From: Glaciecola sp048820975
Lineage (GTDB): Bacteria; Pseudomonadota; Gammaproteobacteria; Enterobacterales; Alteromonadaceae
NCBI RefSeq assembly: GCF_048820975.1
Contig: NZ_JBMEUF010000001.1
Coordinates: 558,001-622,000 of the forward strand
Reading direction: 5' to 3'
DNA length: 64,000 nucleotides
Translations under genes and position numbers: made by a program
Shown: positions 45,068 to 54,564 of the stretch, piece after piece
Position numbering within the stretch: the first letter of the stretch is position 1
Layout: the number at the start of each line of letters is the position of its first letter
The notes under the pieces: model-generated
Database searches by the model: none
What the model saw: the letters and a program-made list of their open reading frames with translations, nothing else
What the model was told of the DNA's origin: nothing

Positions 45068-46354
45068 GTGGTTAGCTTAGTAAAAGGGGTTTTATTTACC
45101 TTACTATCCTCATTGATACTTTTGCTAATTTACCATGTGGTCACCGTAAGTTACGCTCTGTTTCCTCATGCAAACTTAGAAAGTTTCTATTTAACTCCTC
45201 CCTTAACACGCCCATTTAAAAAGCTCGAAAACGACCCTAAAAAGTTAAATCTCGTTTATAAGGAGAAAAAATATGGATTTTTGAGTAACAAGAAATCCAA
45301 GACTCGTAGCGAATTACCTTATGATACCTATGAAAATGAATTCATCAAAAGTTTAGGATCTGTGTTTCTTGATAGTAATTACTACTTTAAATTTGAGGAA
45401 TTAGTAGATGAGGAGAAAAAATTTTTCGGTGGTTCAGTCACACGAAACCCGAATAGAGAGAACTATCGTGAGATCTATAAGGAACTTAAAGCAAAGTATC
45501 ACGATTCGAGAAAGGCCTTAATGGAAACGAGATTAATGATTAAGGACGATGCAAAGTTAGTAAGTATGGAGTTAAGTTATCTTTGGAATGAGATAACAAA
45601 TAAAATACCTTACACTCGAAAAGTGAATGAATATACGCCTGTTCGGTCCTATGACTCTTTGATACAGAACCTTATAGCATATTATTCGCCTACCATTGAT
45701 CATGTGCTAGGTGAAACCGCCTTTGAATATAGTAATAATTCGTTACGTCTTGAACATGAGAACATAGCCCCAAGGGTTAAAAAATATACTCTTAAAATCA
45801 ATATGGAGGACTTGAAATGGCAAAAGATAAAAAAACGTTTTATCTCCGCCTGCGGCGAAGATTTTAGGTGCCAGCCCCAATCATTACCCCTAGTAGTTGT
45901 TTTTACCGCCACTAATTCGAAATGGTCTAAAGTTTTTGTGAATGGCCAAGAAGTTAAACAATTTCCTAATGGAATGCATACAAGCGATAAGATGGTTTTT
46001 ATGTTACCTGAGCAAAAGATCGATGTACTCTCGTTTGTAGTAGAAGCAGAATCACCAAACACAGATTTATATCGCAATAGTTTTACACATATTGGATTAT
46101 CGTTTGGAGTTGAGTTTCCAGAGTTAGGCGTTGTACTCCCTAAAACTGGCGCTCAATGGATCGATGTAATTGAAATAGAGTGGTCGTTTTTCGAGATGGT
46201 TGAAAAGGCTATAAGACCTACAGCTGAAAATTTTGTAGCTTTATCAATTATATTTTCTGCTCTCCTATTGTGGAGCTATATTGGTTATCTCCTTTTCTCT
46301 AAAAGAACGTTTAAGCTAAAAAGACTTTTAATTAGTCGCTTGAAACCCAAATAA
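45068..46354 (+). CDS. Two-helix membrane protein of unknown function
   Basis: A 428-residue protein with a hydrophobic helix at 6-28 and another at about 390-412, so most of it should lie in the periplasm. The ectodomain is charged and has no recognised motif; its late part looks beta-rich (LPLVVVFTATNSKWSKVFVNGQEVKQFP). GTG at 45068 is supported by an AAGGAG ribosome-binding site. Its promoter shares an element with the LytTR gene at 14722. A hairpin terminator follows. I do not recognise the family. Confidence 0.7.
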   Translation: MVSLVKGVLFTLLSSLILLLIYHVVTVSYALFPHANLESFYLTPPLTRPFKKLENDPKKLNLVYKEKKYGFLSNKKSKTRSELPYDTYENEFIKSLGSVFLDSNYYFKFEELVDEEKKFFGGSVTRNPNRENYREIYKELKAKYHDSRKALMETRLMIKDDAKLVSMELSYLWNEITNKIPYTRKVNEYTPVRSYDSLIQNLIAYYSPTIDHVLGETAFEYSNNSLRLEHENIAPRVKKYTLKINMEDLKWQKIKKRFISACGEDFRCQPQSLPLVVVFTATNSKWSKVFVNGQEVKQFPNGMHTSDKMVFMLPEQKIDVLSFVVEAESPNTDLYRNSFTHIGLSFGVEFPELGVVLPKTGAQWIDVIEIEWSFFEMVEKAIRPTAENFVALSIIFSALLLWSYIGYLLFSKRTFKLKRLLISRLKPK

Positions 46355-46369
46355 TTATATCGGAAGGGT

Positions 46370-46396
46370 TTCCAATTCTAAGATTTGGAATTTTTT
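46370..46396 (+). terminator. Rho-independent terminator
   Basis: TTCCAA and TTGGAA pair around a 9-base loop and are followed by six T residues, 16 bp after the stop of the 45068 gene. Confidence 0.7.
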
Positions 46397-46503
46397 ATTA
46401 ATCAACTGAAGATAAAGCTGTGTTGCTGAGAATGAATAAGCATAAACATATGTATAGGGTCTTTACCCTAGCACTTAGATTACTAAAAGGTACAGAGTTG
46501 AAA

Positions 46504-47070
46504 ATGATGAGAACATTAACAAAGAATCTACTGGCAAGTGCCGTTGTTGTTAGTTTGGCGCTAACTGGTGTTGTTATAGCCGAAGAAGGTGTGAAACACC
46601 GTACCATCGATATTAATGTAGTGAAAGATCAAGATGTGAAGGTAAAAGTGGCTTCTGAAATGGGCACTGAATCTTTGTTTTTTACCCCCGCAGAGCTTAA
46701 AGACGCTGAGTTATTAGAGTCGAGATTAGCTAACTTAGATCCTGATACTAAAGAGACCATATCAAAGGCCTTAAAAGGTATTAACATGTCCGGTGAAGGT
46801 GGCGCACAACACACAATCGAAAAAGTATTTGTGATGAATAAAGGCGATGGTGAGCGGTTAGAGTTTTATGCAGAAGACGAAGATAATGTAAAAATTGAGT
46901 TTAGTGGCGACGGTAATCCCAAAATGATCCGTAAACATATTGTAGATGGTGACGGTGAATATCGAGTACTGAAAGGTCATTCAGATGCGATAACTAAATT
47001 AATTGAAAACGGCGAATTTAGCCGTGATGAATTAGATAAGATCCAAGCTGCTTTGGATGCAAAACGTTAA
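46504..47070 (+). CDS. Secreted hypothetical protein
   Basis: A 188-residue protein with a clear signal peptide (LLASAVVVSLALTGVVIA, cleaved near AEEG). The mature part is acidic and mixed alpha/beta (TIDINVVKDQDVKVKVASEMGTESLFF; VFVMNKGDGERLEFYAEDEDNVKIEF) with a helical C-terminus ending in LDAKR. The ATG at 46504 is chosen because it places the signal peptide at the N-terminus; in-frame starts exist upstream to 46420. No family is recognised. It is a single gene with a hairpin downstream. Confidence 0.7.
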   Translation: MMRTLTKNLLASAVVVSLALTGVVIAEEGVKHRTIDINVVKDQDVKVKVASEMGTESLFFTPAELKDAELLESRLANLDPDTKETISKALKGINMSGEGGAQHTIEKVFVMNKGDGERLEFYAEDEDNVKIEFSGDGNPKMIRKHIVDGDGEYRVLKGHSDAITKLIENGEFSRDELDKIQAALDAKR

Positions 47071-47488
47071 GTTAGATTTAAGCTAGCTTAGTAGCTTGCT
47101 TCTATTCGCATCCAATCAGCTAATTGGATGCGACCTGCGCTGACAGATAACTATGAGCGATCAACTATCTTTCAATCTTTGCGAAATCAAGGTGATTTTA
47201 ATTAGATTTAATGCCCCTTGTTTTTCGGCAGGAAGTGCCGTAAACCCGCCCAAAGATGTTGTCAACCTTCACAAGCAAAAACCACCGACTATTTAAACGA
47301 ATGGAGCTGACATCTTTCCAAACACATTATCGAAATCAATCAACACTTGTTATGACTGTTATACGAACAGTTAAATAAAGACACACTTTACCAGTGAACT
47401 ACGATAGTAATTTCGAATAAGGGTAGGCTCATATGATTGAACTTTTTTCTAACGTCATGTATTCTTTTAGTTGGTAGAGGGAGATACC
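47071..47488. other. Intergenic region with hairpin
   Basis: About 418 bp without a gene. It holds the perfect hairpin at 47107-47132 and a small dyad ACTGTT-N5-AACAGT at 47356-47372. A GAGGGAG ribosome-binding site closes the region before the next gene. Nothing else was recognised. Confidence 0.5.
47107..47132 (+). terminator. Perfect 10-bp-stem hairpin
   Basis: CGCATCCAAT and ATTGGATGCG pair exactly around the loop CAGCTA, about 37 bp after the stop of the preceding gene. There is no T run, so termination would be inefficient or rho-assisted. Confidence 0.5.
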
Positions 47489-48928
47489 ATGACCATCATA
47501 AGACTCACAATTATCATTACTCTGATAGCTTTCACCAAAGGTTGTCTGCTAACATCACCTATTCCTGATGCTAGGCACGTTAAAGGTCAATCTATAGTGC
47601 CTGGTAGCATATTGACGTCTAATGACATGGCCTCTTTGTACAATAATTTGTCGTCAAATTTTTCTAGTAAATGGCCGTCAGTCACTATAAGCACACACAA
47701 CGGTATAGAAAGGACATTAAAGTCGGGAAAGAACGACCAAACAGCCTTTACCAGCGATACTTTTAAAGATGATGGGGCTCTAGTGGATAGAGTTAACGAA
47801 TCTTGTTCCGGTCAGGTCATTAGAAACTCTGAACCGCTAGCTCGGAATAAAAACCATCGATTTTCAACGGACGAGTTGAACCAATTAAATACTCAGACGC
47901 ATAATCTGTTTACAAAATACTTTTTGAATTTTGATGCGTTCGCCCGTGAATATCAGTCGATATTTCGCCAAAACTTTAGACATCAATCTGCAACAGTTCT
48001 CTCTCGGATGACGGTTTATGTGTGCATTTCAGAAGAATATTCGGCTATCGTTCTTTTACAAAAACCGATGCGCTCACATTATAATGAAAGAGGCGATGAC
48101 GTTATTGGTTTTGAGCATTCAGTATACTTTATTCCTGATCACATATTGAGAAACCCAGGAAATGGATTTTATACAGGTAACTTTCAAGAACGTGCTCTTT
48201 GGCAAGCAGAATTGTCTCTAAAACAAAATAAAGATTCTCTCGAAGGTTTAAGGGTATTAGTTGGTCATTTTACAGACCAAGGCTTTAATGACTTAGCTGT
48301 AAAAGCTAAAAACAGAATAGACGCAATTCAGCGAGAATCGATACAGCGTGAATTTGAAACATTACGCAGTGATACTGAGTTCGATACTTTTATCAACAAA
48401 TATAAAAATACAGAATTTACTAAGTTTGCTGATACCGCATTAAAAGAAAAACCCAAGAGACTAGCTAATATTCAGCTAAGTACTTTCAAGTCACTTTCGA
48501 GTGCTTCTGATTTCAAAAGATTCATTTCAGATTATGCACAATCAGATTATGCAGGGCTGTTAGAGGAAGCAAAAGCTCGTCTATTGAAGATTAACCAAAG
48601 CACTCAGCAGAAGAGTTATGTTCAAGCAAAAACCCTAAAACAATTAAATGAATTTATTCTTAAATACAGTTCCCGTGATTACTTATCTTTGATTGAATCT
48701 GCAAAATCTAAAAGCAATTCACTGGTTAACATCATAGGTGAATTTCGCGAAAACCTTCAAATAGGAGACGAGTCACACTGCGGGCTGGTTGTAGAGATAA
48801 AAAAGAGTATTGCGCAAGTTGAATCTCCCGTTGGATTAAAGTATTTACAAATCTCTCAGTTATACCCTGCCGGGCTAACTAGATGCACATTTATTAATTC
48901 TGTTTATCAAAATCCGAATTTTGAATAA
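47489..48928 (+). CDS. Exported protein with three helical repeats
   Basis: A 479-residue protein. The N-terminus (TIIRLTIIITLIAFTKGC) looks like a lipoprotein or secretion signal, though the lipobox is weak. Three repeats of about 36 residues occupy roughly 285-415: EFETLRSDTEFDTFINKYKNTEFTKFADTAL, TFKSLSSASDFKRFISDYAQSDYAGLLEEA and KTLKQLNEFILKYSSRDYLSLIESA. Each has the form of a helix pair ending in (F/Y)I-x2-Y-x3-(D/E)(Y/F). The ATG at 47489 has GAGGGAG upstream. I do not recognise a family; a binding scaffold is plausible. Confidence 0.7.
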   Translation: MTIIRLTIIITLIAFTKGCLLTSPIPDARHVKGQSIVPGSILTSNDMASLYNNLSSNFSSKWPSVTISTHNGIERTLKSGKNDQTAFTSDTFKDDGALVDRVNESCSGQVIRNSEPLARNKNHRFSTDELNQLNTQTHNLFTKYFLNFDAFAREYQSIFRQNFRHQSATVLSRMTVYVCISEEYSAIVLLQKPMRSHYNERGDDVIGFEHSVYFIPDHILRNPGNGFYTGNFQERALWQAELSLKQNKDSLEGLRVLVGHFTDQGFNDLAVKAKNRIDAIQRESIQREFETLRSDTEFDTFINKYKNTEFTKFADTALKEKPKRLANIQLSTFKSLSSASDFKRFISDYAQSDYAGLLEEAKARLLKINQSTQQKSYVQAKTLKQLNEFILKYSSRDYLSLIESAKSKSNSLVNIIGEFRENLQIGDESHCGLVVEIKKSIAQVESPVGLKYLQISQLYPAGLTRCTFINSVYQNPNFE

Positions 48929-49389
48929 ATACTACTATCAAGTAAGGGAAGCAAGACTATTACGATTTAACTAACAAATTACTAAGGTAGTGGTACGTGA
49001 ACTTTATAAAAAGTACTAACGCTTTACGAATGGACCGGTGATTTAAAGCAGGTCAATTTAAATTAATTTTTCGTCCGCTAAGGGCCTGAAACCCGTCGAA
49101 TGATGACTCAATGCTTATGTCCGGTTTGTCTCATCTCCTGTTATAAGAGAAACAAGCAAAAACGTCAATAAATCCTATGATTCACAGACTTCTCGAACGT
49201 CGGGTAATCGCTTTGAAGAAACTACCCAGAAGGTCATGTTTCTGAATCTAATACAACACATTTAGCAAACCAATAATTATCTCCAGTTACACTATCTATT
49301 AAGTAAAAATACCCGTAGCAAGCAATAAAGCGTTTAAAATCCAACCTATTCATGTACAATAAACAAACAGGTTGACTACTGGCAATGTT
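48929..49389. other. Region before tniA
   Basis: About 460 bp without a gene. The only structure recognised is the fifth repeat copy at 49299-49317. If the Tn7-like element ends here and not at 43730, its terminus should lie in this stretch, but I could not fix it. Confidence 0.4.
49299..49317 (+). repeat. Fifth copy of the Tn7-like end repeat
   Basis: TTAAGTAAAAATACCCGTA agrees with the copy at 43735-43753 at 16 of 19 positions and has the same orientation. It ends 72 bp before the tniA start, a normal position for an innermost transposase-binding site. Confidence 0.5.
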
Positions 49390-51339
49390 ATGGCAAGAGC
49401 TAGAAAAGTTACATCAGGTGTAGGAAATGAGGCTTTAAACACGGATCTTTGGCGATTACCTAACGTTGACGAGTTATCTCCTGAACATCGAAAAATATTT
49501 TATAATAGATATAATGCTGTAAAAGACTACATTTCTGGAAGTACCTTAAAACACGTTTCAGAACGCTTCCAAATTGATGAAAAATCGCTTGTAAGACTTG
49601 TAAAGCGATGTCTATCCTTTGACGAATCTGGCGAACTCTATGGGTTTCATGGCTGCATCCCCAACAAACGACTGAAAAACTACCAACGGCAAAAAGGCGC
49701 GAATTTACCAGTATTATCAAACTCGGGGTTTTCTGGTGCATTTACCCAATTACTTCGACGGTATCCCGAGTTAGAAGAGCAAATCAGATTTTTATTATTT
49801 AAAAAACACAAAAAGAATCATATTCACCAAAGTAGGGTTTCTTTAGAGGACTTACATACTAAATTTATCGAACAATGTAGAAAGCTGAAATTAGAGCAAA
49901 GTCATAGTTATCCATTTAATACCAAGTCACTCGCAAAAATATCGTTAAATAGCTTTGTAAAACGTATCCTGAAAGAAGAACCTAAAGCTGCTGGAAATTA
50001 TTTTGGTTCAAATTACAAAGCTAAAATGGCTGTTGGTACAGGTTCCAACAGACCTGTGTTTGATGTCTTAGACAGAGTTGAACTAGACGCGCACAAAATT
50101 AATGCTATTTTTTGTATCTTGGTACCGTCTCCCTTTGGAAATATCGTACCACTTGTAGTTGAACGAGTTTGGCTAATTTCCACTTACGACGTCGCTACGA
50201 AAGTGGTGCTCGGGCATCACGTTTCATTAAGAAAAGAGATTAATAAAGATGATGTTTTACGCTGCGTTGCCAATTCAGTAAAAGCCTGGTCTGCATGCGA
50301 TGCTGAATATTTAGAATATGGCATCAACAGCGGCTTTCCTTCAATTTTGGGGGATAAATACACTGGTATTAAATGGAATGAACTAAGTGTAGATGGCGCA
50401 ATGGCTAATTTATCTTCAAAAGTCTTTGAAAAGCTCGAAATGTTGATGGGCATAAAGCCAAAGGTGCTCCCTAGGAAAAATAAAGATGATAGGCCATTCG
50501 TTGAGCGCTTCTTTGGTACGTTGGAACAAAGGGGCTTTAATAAGTTACCAAATACAACGGGGTCTTCATTTTCGGATTCTTTGAGGGATGTACCTGAAAT
50601 AAAAGCATGCAAATACTACATTCAGCTTGAAGAGCTTTATGGTTTGATGGACTGCCTAATTGCCAATTATAATGGAACGCCACATTCTAGTATTGGAAAA
50701 AGAACACCCTTAGAATATTTCAAATACCGAGTGGAGTGTAATGAAAAACAGATATCATATGTAAATCAATCTGTTGCTGACAATTTGTTACTAGAAACAC
50801 AAACTGCAACGGTCAAAGGTAGCCAAAAAAATGGGATCCGGCCTTATGTCAATTTTCAATATTCAAAGTACACATCACCCTTATTTGCTTCTAATTATTC
50901 ACTTTGCGGTAAAAAGATAATAATTCAATTTAACGCTGATGACTTAAGAACAGTAAAAGTGTTTCTTCCTGATGGTTCTGAGATTGGGAACTTAACACCA
51001 TCCCCACCTTGGCATCTATATCCGCATTCAATCTACGTAAAACGTGCTATTTTCTCCCTTATCAATAAGAAGAGTATTGTCTTATCGCCAACAGTCAATC
51101 CGGTTGAAACATTTTTAAAGTATCATGAAGATCAGCTAAAAAATAAAAAGCAAATTACGAGTTCATATATCGAAGCTCGACGGGATTTAACTAATGCGTT
51201 TGACGAAGTAAAGAGCGGTACTAACGACCTTCACAGAACACAAGAGCGATTGAGAAAGTTAGAGCTTAACGACGGAGAAAAAAGCAAAAACACTTCCGTG
51301 AAAAACGATTTACCACCAAAGAAAAGAGCAAAATGCTAA
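49390..51339 (+). CDS. tniA: TniA/TnsB-type DDE transposase
   Basis: A 649-residue strand-transfer transposase of the Mu/TnsB/TniA class. The N-terminal helix-turn-helix region (AVKDYISGSTLKHVSERFQIDEKSLVRLVKR) binds ends. The RNase H-fold core has the triad Asp233 (RVELDAHK), Asp335 (LSVDGAMANL) and Glu372 (RPFVERFFGTLE). A Mu-type C-terminal domain follows, and a lysine-rich tail would contact the ATPase. ATG at 49390 is used; a TTG at 49372 is possible. The next gene overlaps by 7 bp. It is intact. Confidence 0.9.
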   Translation: MARARKVTSGVGNEALNTDLWRLPNVDELSPEHRKIFYNRYNAVKDYISGSTLKHVSERFQIDEKSLVRLVKRCLSFDESGELYGFHGCIPNKRLKNYQRQKGANLPVLSNSGFSGAFTQLLRRYPELEEQIRFLLFKKHKKNHIHQSRVSLEDLHTKFIEQCRKLKLEQSHSYPFNTKSLAKISLNSFVKRILKEEPKAAGNYFGSNYKAKMAVGTGSNRPVFDVLDRVELDAHKINAIFCILVPSPFGNIVPLVVERVWLISTYDVATKVVLGHHVSLRKEINKDDVLRCVANSVKAWSACDAEYLEYGINSGFPSILGDKYTGIKWNELSVDGAMANLSSKVFEKLEMLMGIKPKVLPRKNKDDRPFVERFFGTLEQRGFNKLPNTTGSSFSDSLRDVPEIKACKYYIQLEELYGLMDCLIANYNGTPHSSIGKRTPLEYFKYRVECNEKQISYVNQSVADNLLLETQTATVKGSQKNGIRPYVNFQYSKYTSPLFASNYSLCGKKIIIQFNADDLRTVKVFLPDGSEIGNLTPSPPWHLYPHSIYVKRAIFSLINKKSIVLSPTVNPVETFLKYHEDQLKNKKQITSSYIEARRDLTNAFDEVKSGTNDLHRTQERLRKLELNDGEKSKNTSVKNDLPPKKRAKC

Positions 51340-52292
51340 AGTCAATGAACACCTCTCTTCACCCTATAAATCGCGATGATTACGCGATATATACGCCGTC
51401 AATTGCAAGATTTACGAAACAAATTACGGTATGGCTGGATAATATGGTCCCTGGGGCTTTTATTTATGGGAAACCGAGACTAGGAAAAACTAGGTCTATA
51501 AGGTACTGGCTGGAGGATTTACTAGATGAACATTATGAAGGTGAAGCGTGTTTGTATAAAATGAACTATAAACTCTTTCAAAACAGTACCGAAAATAATT
51601 TTCTTGAAGAGCTCATTCTAGCAGTGATGGGCAAATCAACTGTAGTTTCTAAATCGCGTTCTAAATCGGTTAAATATGAATTTGTCGCAAATCATATAAT
51701 AACTCAAGTGATGAATAAAAAATCTAACCGCGTTTTATTCATTATTGATGAAGCACAGAATATTCCGGAAATTGGTTATAGGTGGCTTTGTAACTTTCAA
51801 AATTTATTGGATGAACATGGTCTTCGATTAACATTCGTTTTAGTGGGCTCCTATGAAATGGCACATCAATATAGCACTTTCACTCAGACAGGAAATACGC
51901 AGATTGTTGGGCGATTTATGCTTCACAGTTCGAAATTTCATGGTGTACTTTCGCTTGAAGAATTAACGTACATTTTTGAGGGATATGATGAGGAAAGCGA
52001 ATGGCCAAAAGGTTCTAAAACTTCATTTACCAAATTTTACTTCTCGAACGCTTTTGACAATGGATTTAGATTAAGCACATATAGTGAGCTCTTTTGGAAC
52101 GTATATATAGAACAGTTTAACGGTAAAGATTCTGATCTAGAGATTCCGATGGAACACGTAGGAAAAGCAGTTAACTATATTTTTCGAAATTATGGGAATG
52201 ATGAACTCTCTAGCTTCTCATTAGATAAAAACATCATCGAAGAGGCTATCAACCACACGCAATATGCCAATTATATGAACTCCGTTTTTTAA
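51333..52292 (+). CDS. tniB: TniB/TnsC-type AAA+ ATPase
   Basis: A 319-residue transposition regulator. Walker A is GKPRLGKT (46-53) and Walker B is VLFIIDEAQNI (about 136-146). These proteins form filaments on target DNA and connect the target selector to the transposase. It lies between the transposase and TniQ, in the normal order. A start at Met5 is possible; the first ATG overlaps tniA. Confidence 0.88.
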   Translation: MLKSMNTSLHPINRDDYAIYTPSIARFTKQITVWLDNMVPGAFIYGKPRLGKTRSIRYWLEDLLDEHYEGEACLYKMNYKLFQNSTENNFLEELILAVMGKSTVVSKSRSKSVKYEFVANHIITQVMNKKSNRVLFIIDEAQNIPEIGYRWLCNFQNLLDEHGLRLTFVLVGSYEMAHQYSTFTQTGNTQIVGRFMLHSSKFHGVLSLEELTYIFEGYDEESEWPKGSKTSFTKFYFSNAFDNGFRLSTYSELFWNVYIEQFNGKDSDLEIPMEHVGKAVNYIFRNYGNDELSSFSLDKNIIEEAINHTQYANYMNSVF

Positions 52293-52294
52293 GC

Positions 52295-53683
52295 ATGCGT
52301 TTACGGAGCTCAAACAATCTAAAATACGTCGCAAAAAGAGCTGTTTGGGCGCCTAACTTAATATGCGCAGAAGAATCATTGTGGTCGATTTTTAATAGAT
52401 TTAATTACATAAATAGATTAACAAAAAATGAATTTAAATCTTATTTAGGCTTAGAGGAATCGAAACCATATAGTATAAATTTGATAACTGGAAAGTGTAT
52501 CCAGTCACATGGGTTGCCAACGACAAATGAAAATCAAATTTTTTACAAATTTGTTAAAGATGAACTATCGTTAACAAACTTTTCGTCGGCAACTCTACAT
52601 GACACTAAAAACATGTTACTTAAACCGAACACAGATCATCTAAGGTTTTGTCCTTTGTGTATTAAAGAGAGTTTTCATAGTGTACTTTTTCAATATCCTC
52701 ATGTTATTACGTGTCCAATTCATGAAATTGAAATAAAAAATAGATGTCCCAATTGTGGATATTCAATTGATGTTAGGTTTAATAAAACGCCCTTTGCATT
52801 GAGCTATAGTTGTCCAAAATGCAAAAAGTTATTGGCAGACAAACATTCTATGCTGTACCCCCAAAAAACACTTCTTTCGTCGCCAAACTCTTTAAGTAGA
52901 ATGTGGAAAATGAGGAAAGTCATTGAATACATTGATACAACACCAATGGCGTTCATGGTTCATGAAAATCAATTAAGAACAAGCCTCCAATTAAGCATCA
53001 AGCGCAATATGATGGACGCACTTGCGAGTGACTTTGAGAGAGCGGCCAACAGTAAATTGAGATTTACCAACTGCATACAAGATATAAATACTAGAATTTT
53101 AGCATTAAAAAATCGTGTTAAAACCAAATCATTTATAGAAAGTTTTGTAAGGGCATGGGAAATAGTCACGAGAAATAGCCAAGAACGTTTGCAGAATGAC
53201 TATAACCTTCATCTGAGCAATAAAGTTATTTGCGACGCCAAAAATATGTTCATTACCTGCCTTAGTCCTCACCAAAGTTACTGCAAAGACCGAAACTACA
53301 GCGAAGCAATTAACTTATACGGCTTGCAAGATAATTTTTATAATACAGACTATATAAACTTTGGGTACAGGTTAATTGTAAACAAGTGCTCTTCTGAAGA
53401 AGCTAAAATACTAACAGATGAATTTAAGGATATTTTATTGGCTATTGGTTTCGAATTCTTAGTAATTGCATATTTGGCTGATAAACAAAACTTAAAGCTT
53501 CCTTGGATACAATTTTATCGAATAACCTGTTGGTTTGTTCCTATAAACTTTTATCGCTATCAAAATGGCCGCATGCTAAAGACTAGTTATACAGATAAAC
53601 ACGACTTAGAGTCATTTAAAAAATTTATCGCTAAAGATATTCACAAATATGAGAAACATCCAATGTCACGGTTTAGAGACTAG
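52295..53683 (+). CDS. tniQ: TniQ/TnsD-family target-selection protein
   Basis: A 462-residue protein. The N-terminus has the TniQ signature (AEESLWSIFNRFNYINRL), and zinc fingers follow at about 119-175: CPLCIKESFH, CPIHEIEIKNRCPNC and CPKCKK. TniQ proteins choose the target and recruit the ATPase. The C-terminal half is TnsD-like in length but unrecognised, so this may carry its own target-site specificity. It starts 2 bp after tniB. Confidence 0.88.
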   Translation: MRLRSSNNLKYVAKRAVWAPNLICAEESLWSIFNRFNYINRLTKNEFKSYLGLEESKPYSINLITGKCIQSHGLPTTNENQIFYKFVKDELSLTNFSSATLHDTKNMLLKPNTDHLRFCPLCIKESFHSVLFQYPHVITCPIHEIEIKNRCPNCGYSIDVRFNKTPFALSYSCPKCKKLLADKHSMLYPQKTLLSSPNSLSRMWKMRKVIEYIDTTPMAFMVHENQLRTSLQLSIKRNMMDALASDFERAANSKLRFTNCIQDINTRILALKNRVKTKSFIESFVRAWEIVTRNSQERLQNDYNLHLSNKVICDAKNMFITCLSPHQSYCKDRNYSEAINLYGLQDNFYNTDYINFGYRLIVNKCSSEEAKILTDEFKDILLAIGFEFLVIAYLADKQNLKLPWIQFYRITCWFVPINFYRYQNGRMLKTSYTDKHDLESFKKFIAKDIHKYEKHPMSRFRD

Positions 53684-53713
53684 AAACATTAAAAATGTAA
53701 TTTAAACTTATGT

Positions 53714-53920
53714 TTATGGAAGCAGCGTTCTTACATCACATTTAATGGTGTTAGCAAGCTGATATAAAGTTTCCAAAGTTATGTTTACTTCCCCACGTTC
53801 AATACGTCCTACATAACTTCTATCCAATTTAGCATTTAATGCAAGCGCTTCTTGCGAATATCCATTTTCCTTTCTTTTCTGCCGTATTTTCCTACCGACT
53901 ATCTTTGATAACTTACTCAT
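53714..53920 (-). CDS. Small Xre-family regulator
   Basis: A 68-residue protein that is almost wholly a helix-turn-helix domain: IGRKIRQKRKENGYSQEALALNAKLDRSYVGRIERGEVNITLETLYQLANTIK. It resembles controller (C) proteins of restriction systems. It is divergent from the winged-helix/helicase pair and converges with tniQ, so it may control the downstream module. Confidence 0.88.
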   Translation of the reverse strand: MSKLSKIVGRKIRQKRKENGYSQEALALNAKLDRSYVGRIERGEVNITLETLYQLANTIKCDVRTLLP

Positions 53921-54048
53921 TTTTCTATACCGCCCAAAGACTTTTAATATCTCTAGTTGCGGCTTAAGTATCCACGGACTATAATCCGCATTATTATTTT
54001 CCTTTTAAGTTTCCTTAATTTATTTAGCCACTGTATGAGAAGTATAAA

Positions 54049-54564
54049 ATGCCAAAACACAAATACGCCCCTAATCCAGCATTACTATCAATTCTTAAAA
54101 GTAAAGGTACTACCGAATATTGTGTAACTGAGATAAGAGACATATTGCTTAAAAGTACATCTGAAAAGCGTGATAAGAACGATATTAGACGATGGGTGAA
54201 TGGGCAGTTCAAAACATTAGTCAAACATGGCTACATTTCGCTTACTTCACAAAAGGGTATAAGGACATCCTATAACAATACTAATAAAATTTTATTGGAC
54301 GCAATACACGACACAGAACAGATATCAACAAAAATGGAGGCTGTAGATCATAAAATGGATGGTCTTAAATCACGACTTAAATCATACCAAACGGAATTGT
54401 TAGTAAGTTCAGGTGAAACAAAAGAATATGAAGAACTCTGTGTCCTTTACCCAGAATGGCGTCATTTAATACAAAACAAGTTTAATTCGTCGAAAGAGAA
54501 AAACATTGAGCTAATAGGCAGAGTTAAAGCAATAGAAGCGCTCCTATCAGAGGACATCAAATGA
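54049..54564 (+). CDS. Winged-helix/coiled-coil protein of unknown function
   Basis: A 171-residue protein. The first 85 residues look like a winged helix (TTEYCVTEIRDILLKSTSEKRDKNDIRRWVNGQFKTLVKHGYISLTSQKGIR). Residues 88-125 are coiled-coil (ISTKMEAVDHKMDGLKSRLKSYQTEL), and the C-terminus has a second helical segment. Its stop overlaps the helicase start by 4 bp, so the two are translationally coupled and probably act together. I recognise no family. DNA recognition for the helicase is a plausible role. Confidence 0.65.
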   Translation: MPKHKYAPNPALLSILKSKGTTEYCVTEIRDILLKSTSEKRDKNDIRRWVNGQFKTLVKHGYISLTSQKGIRTSYNNTNKILLDAIHDTEQISTKMEAVDHKMDGLKSRLKSYQTELLVSSGETKEYEELCVLYPEWRHLIQNKFNSSKEKNIELIGRVKAIEALLSEDIK

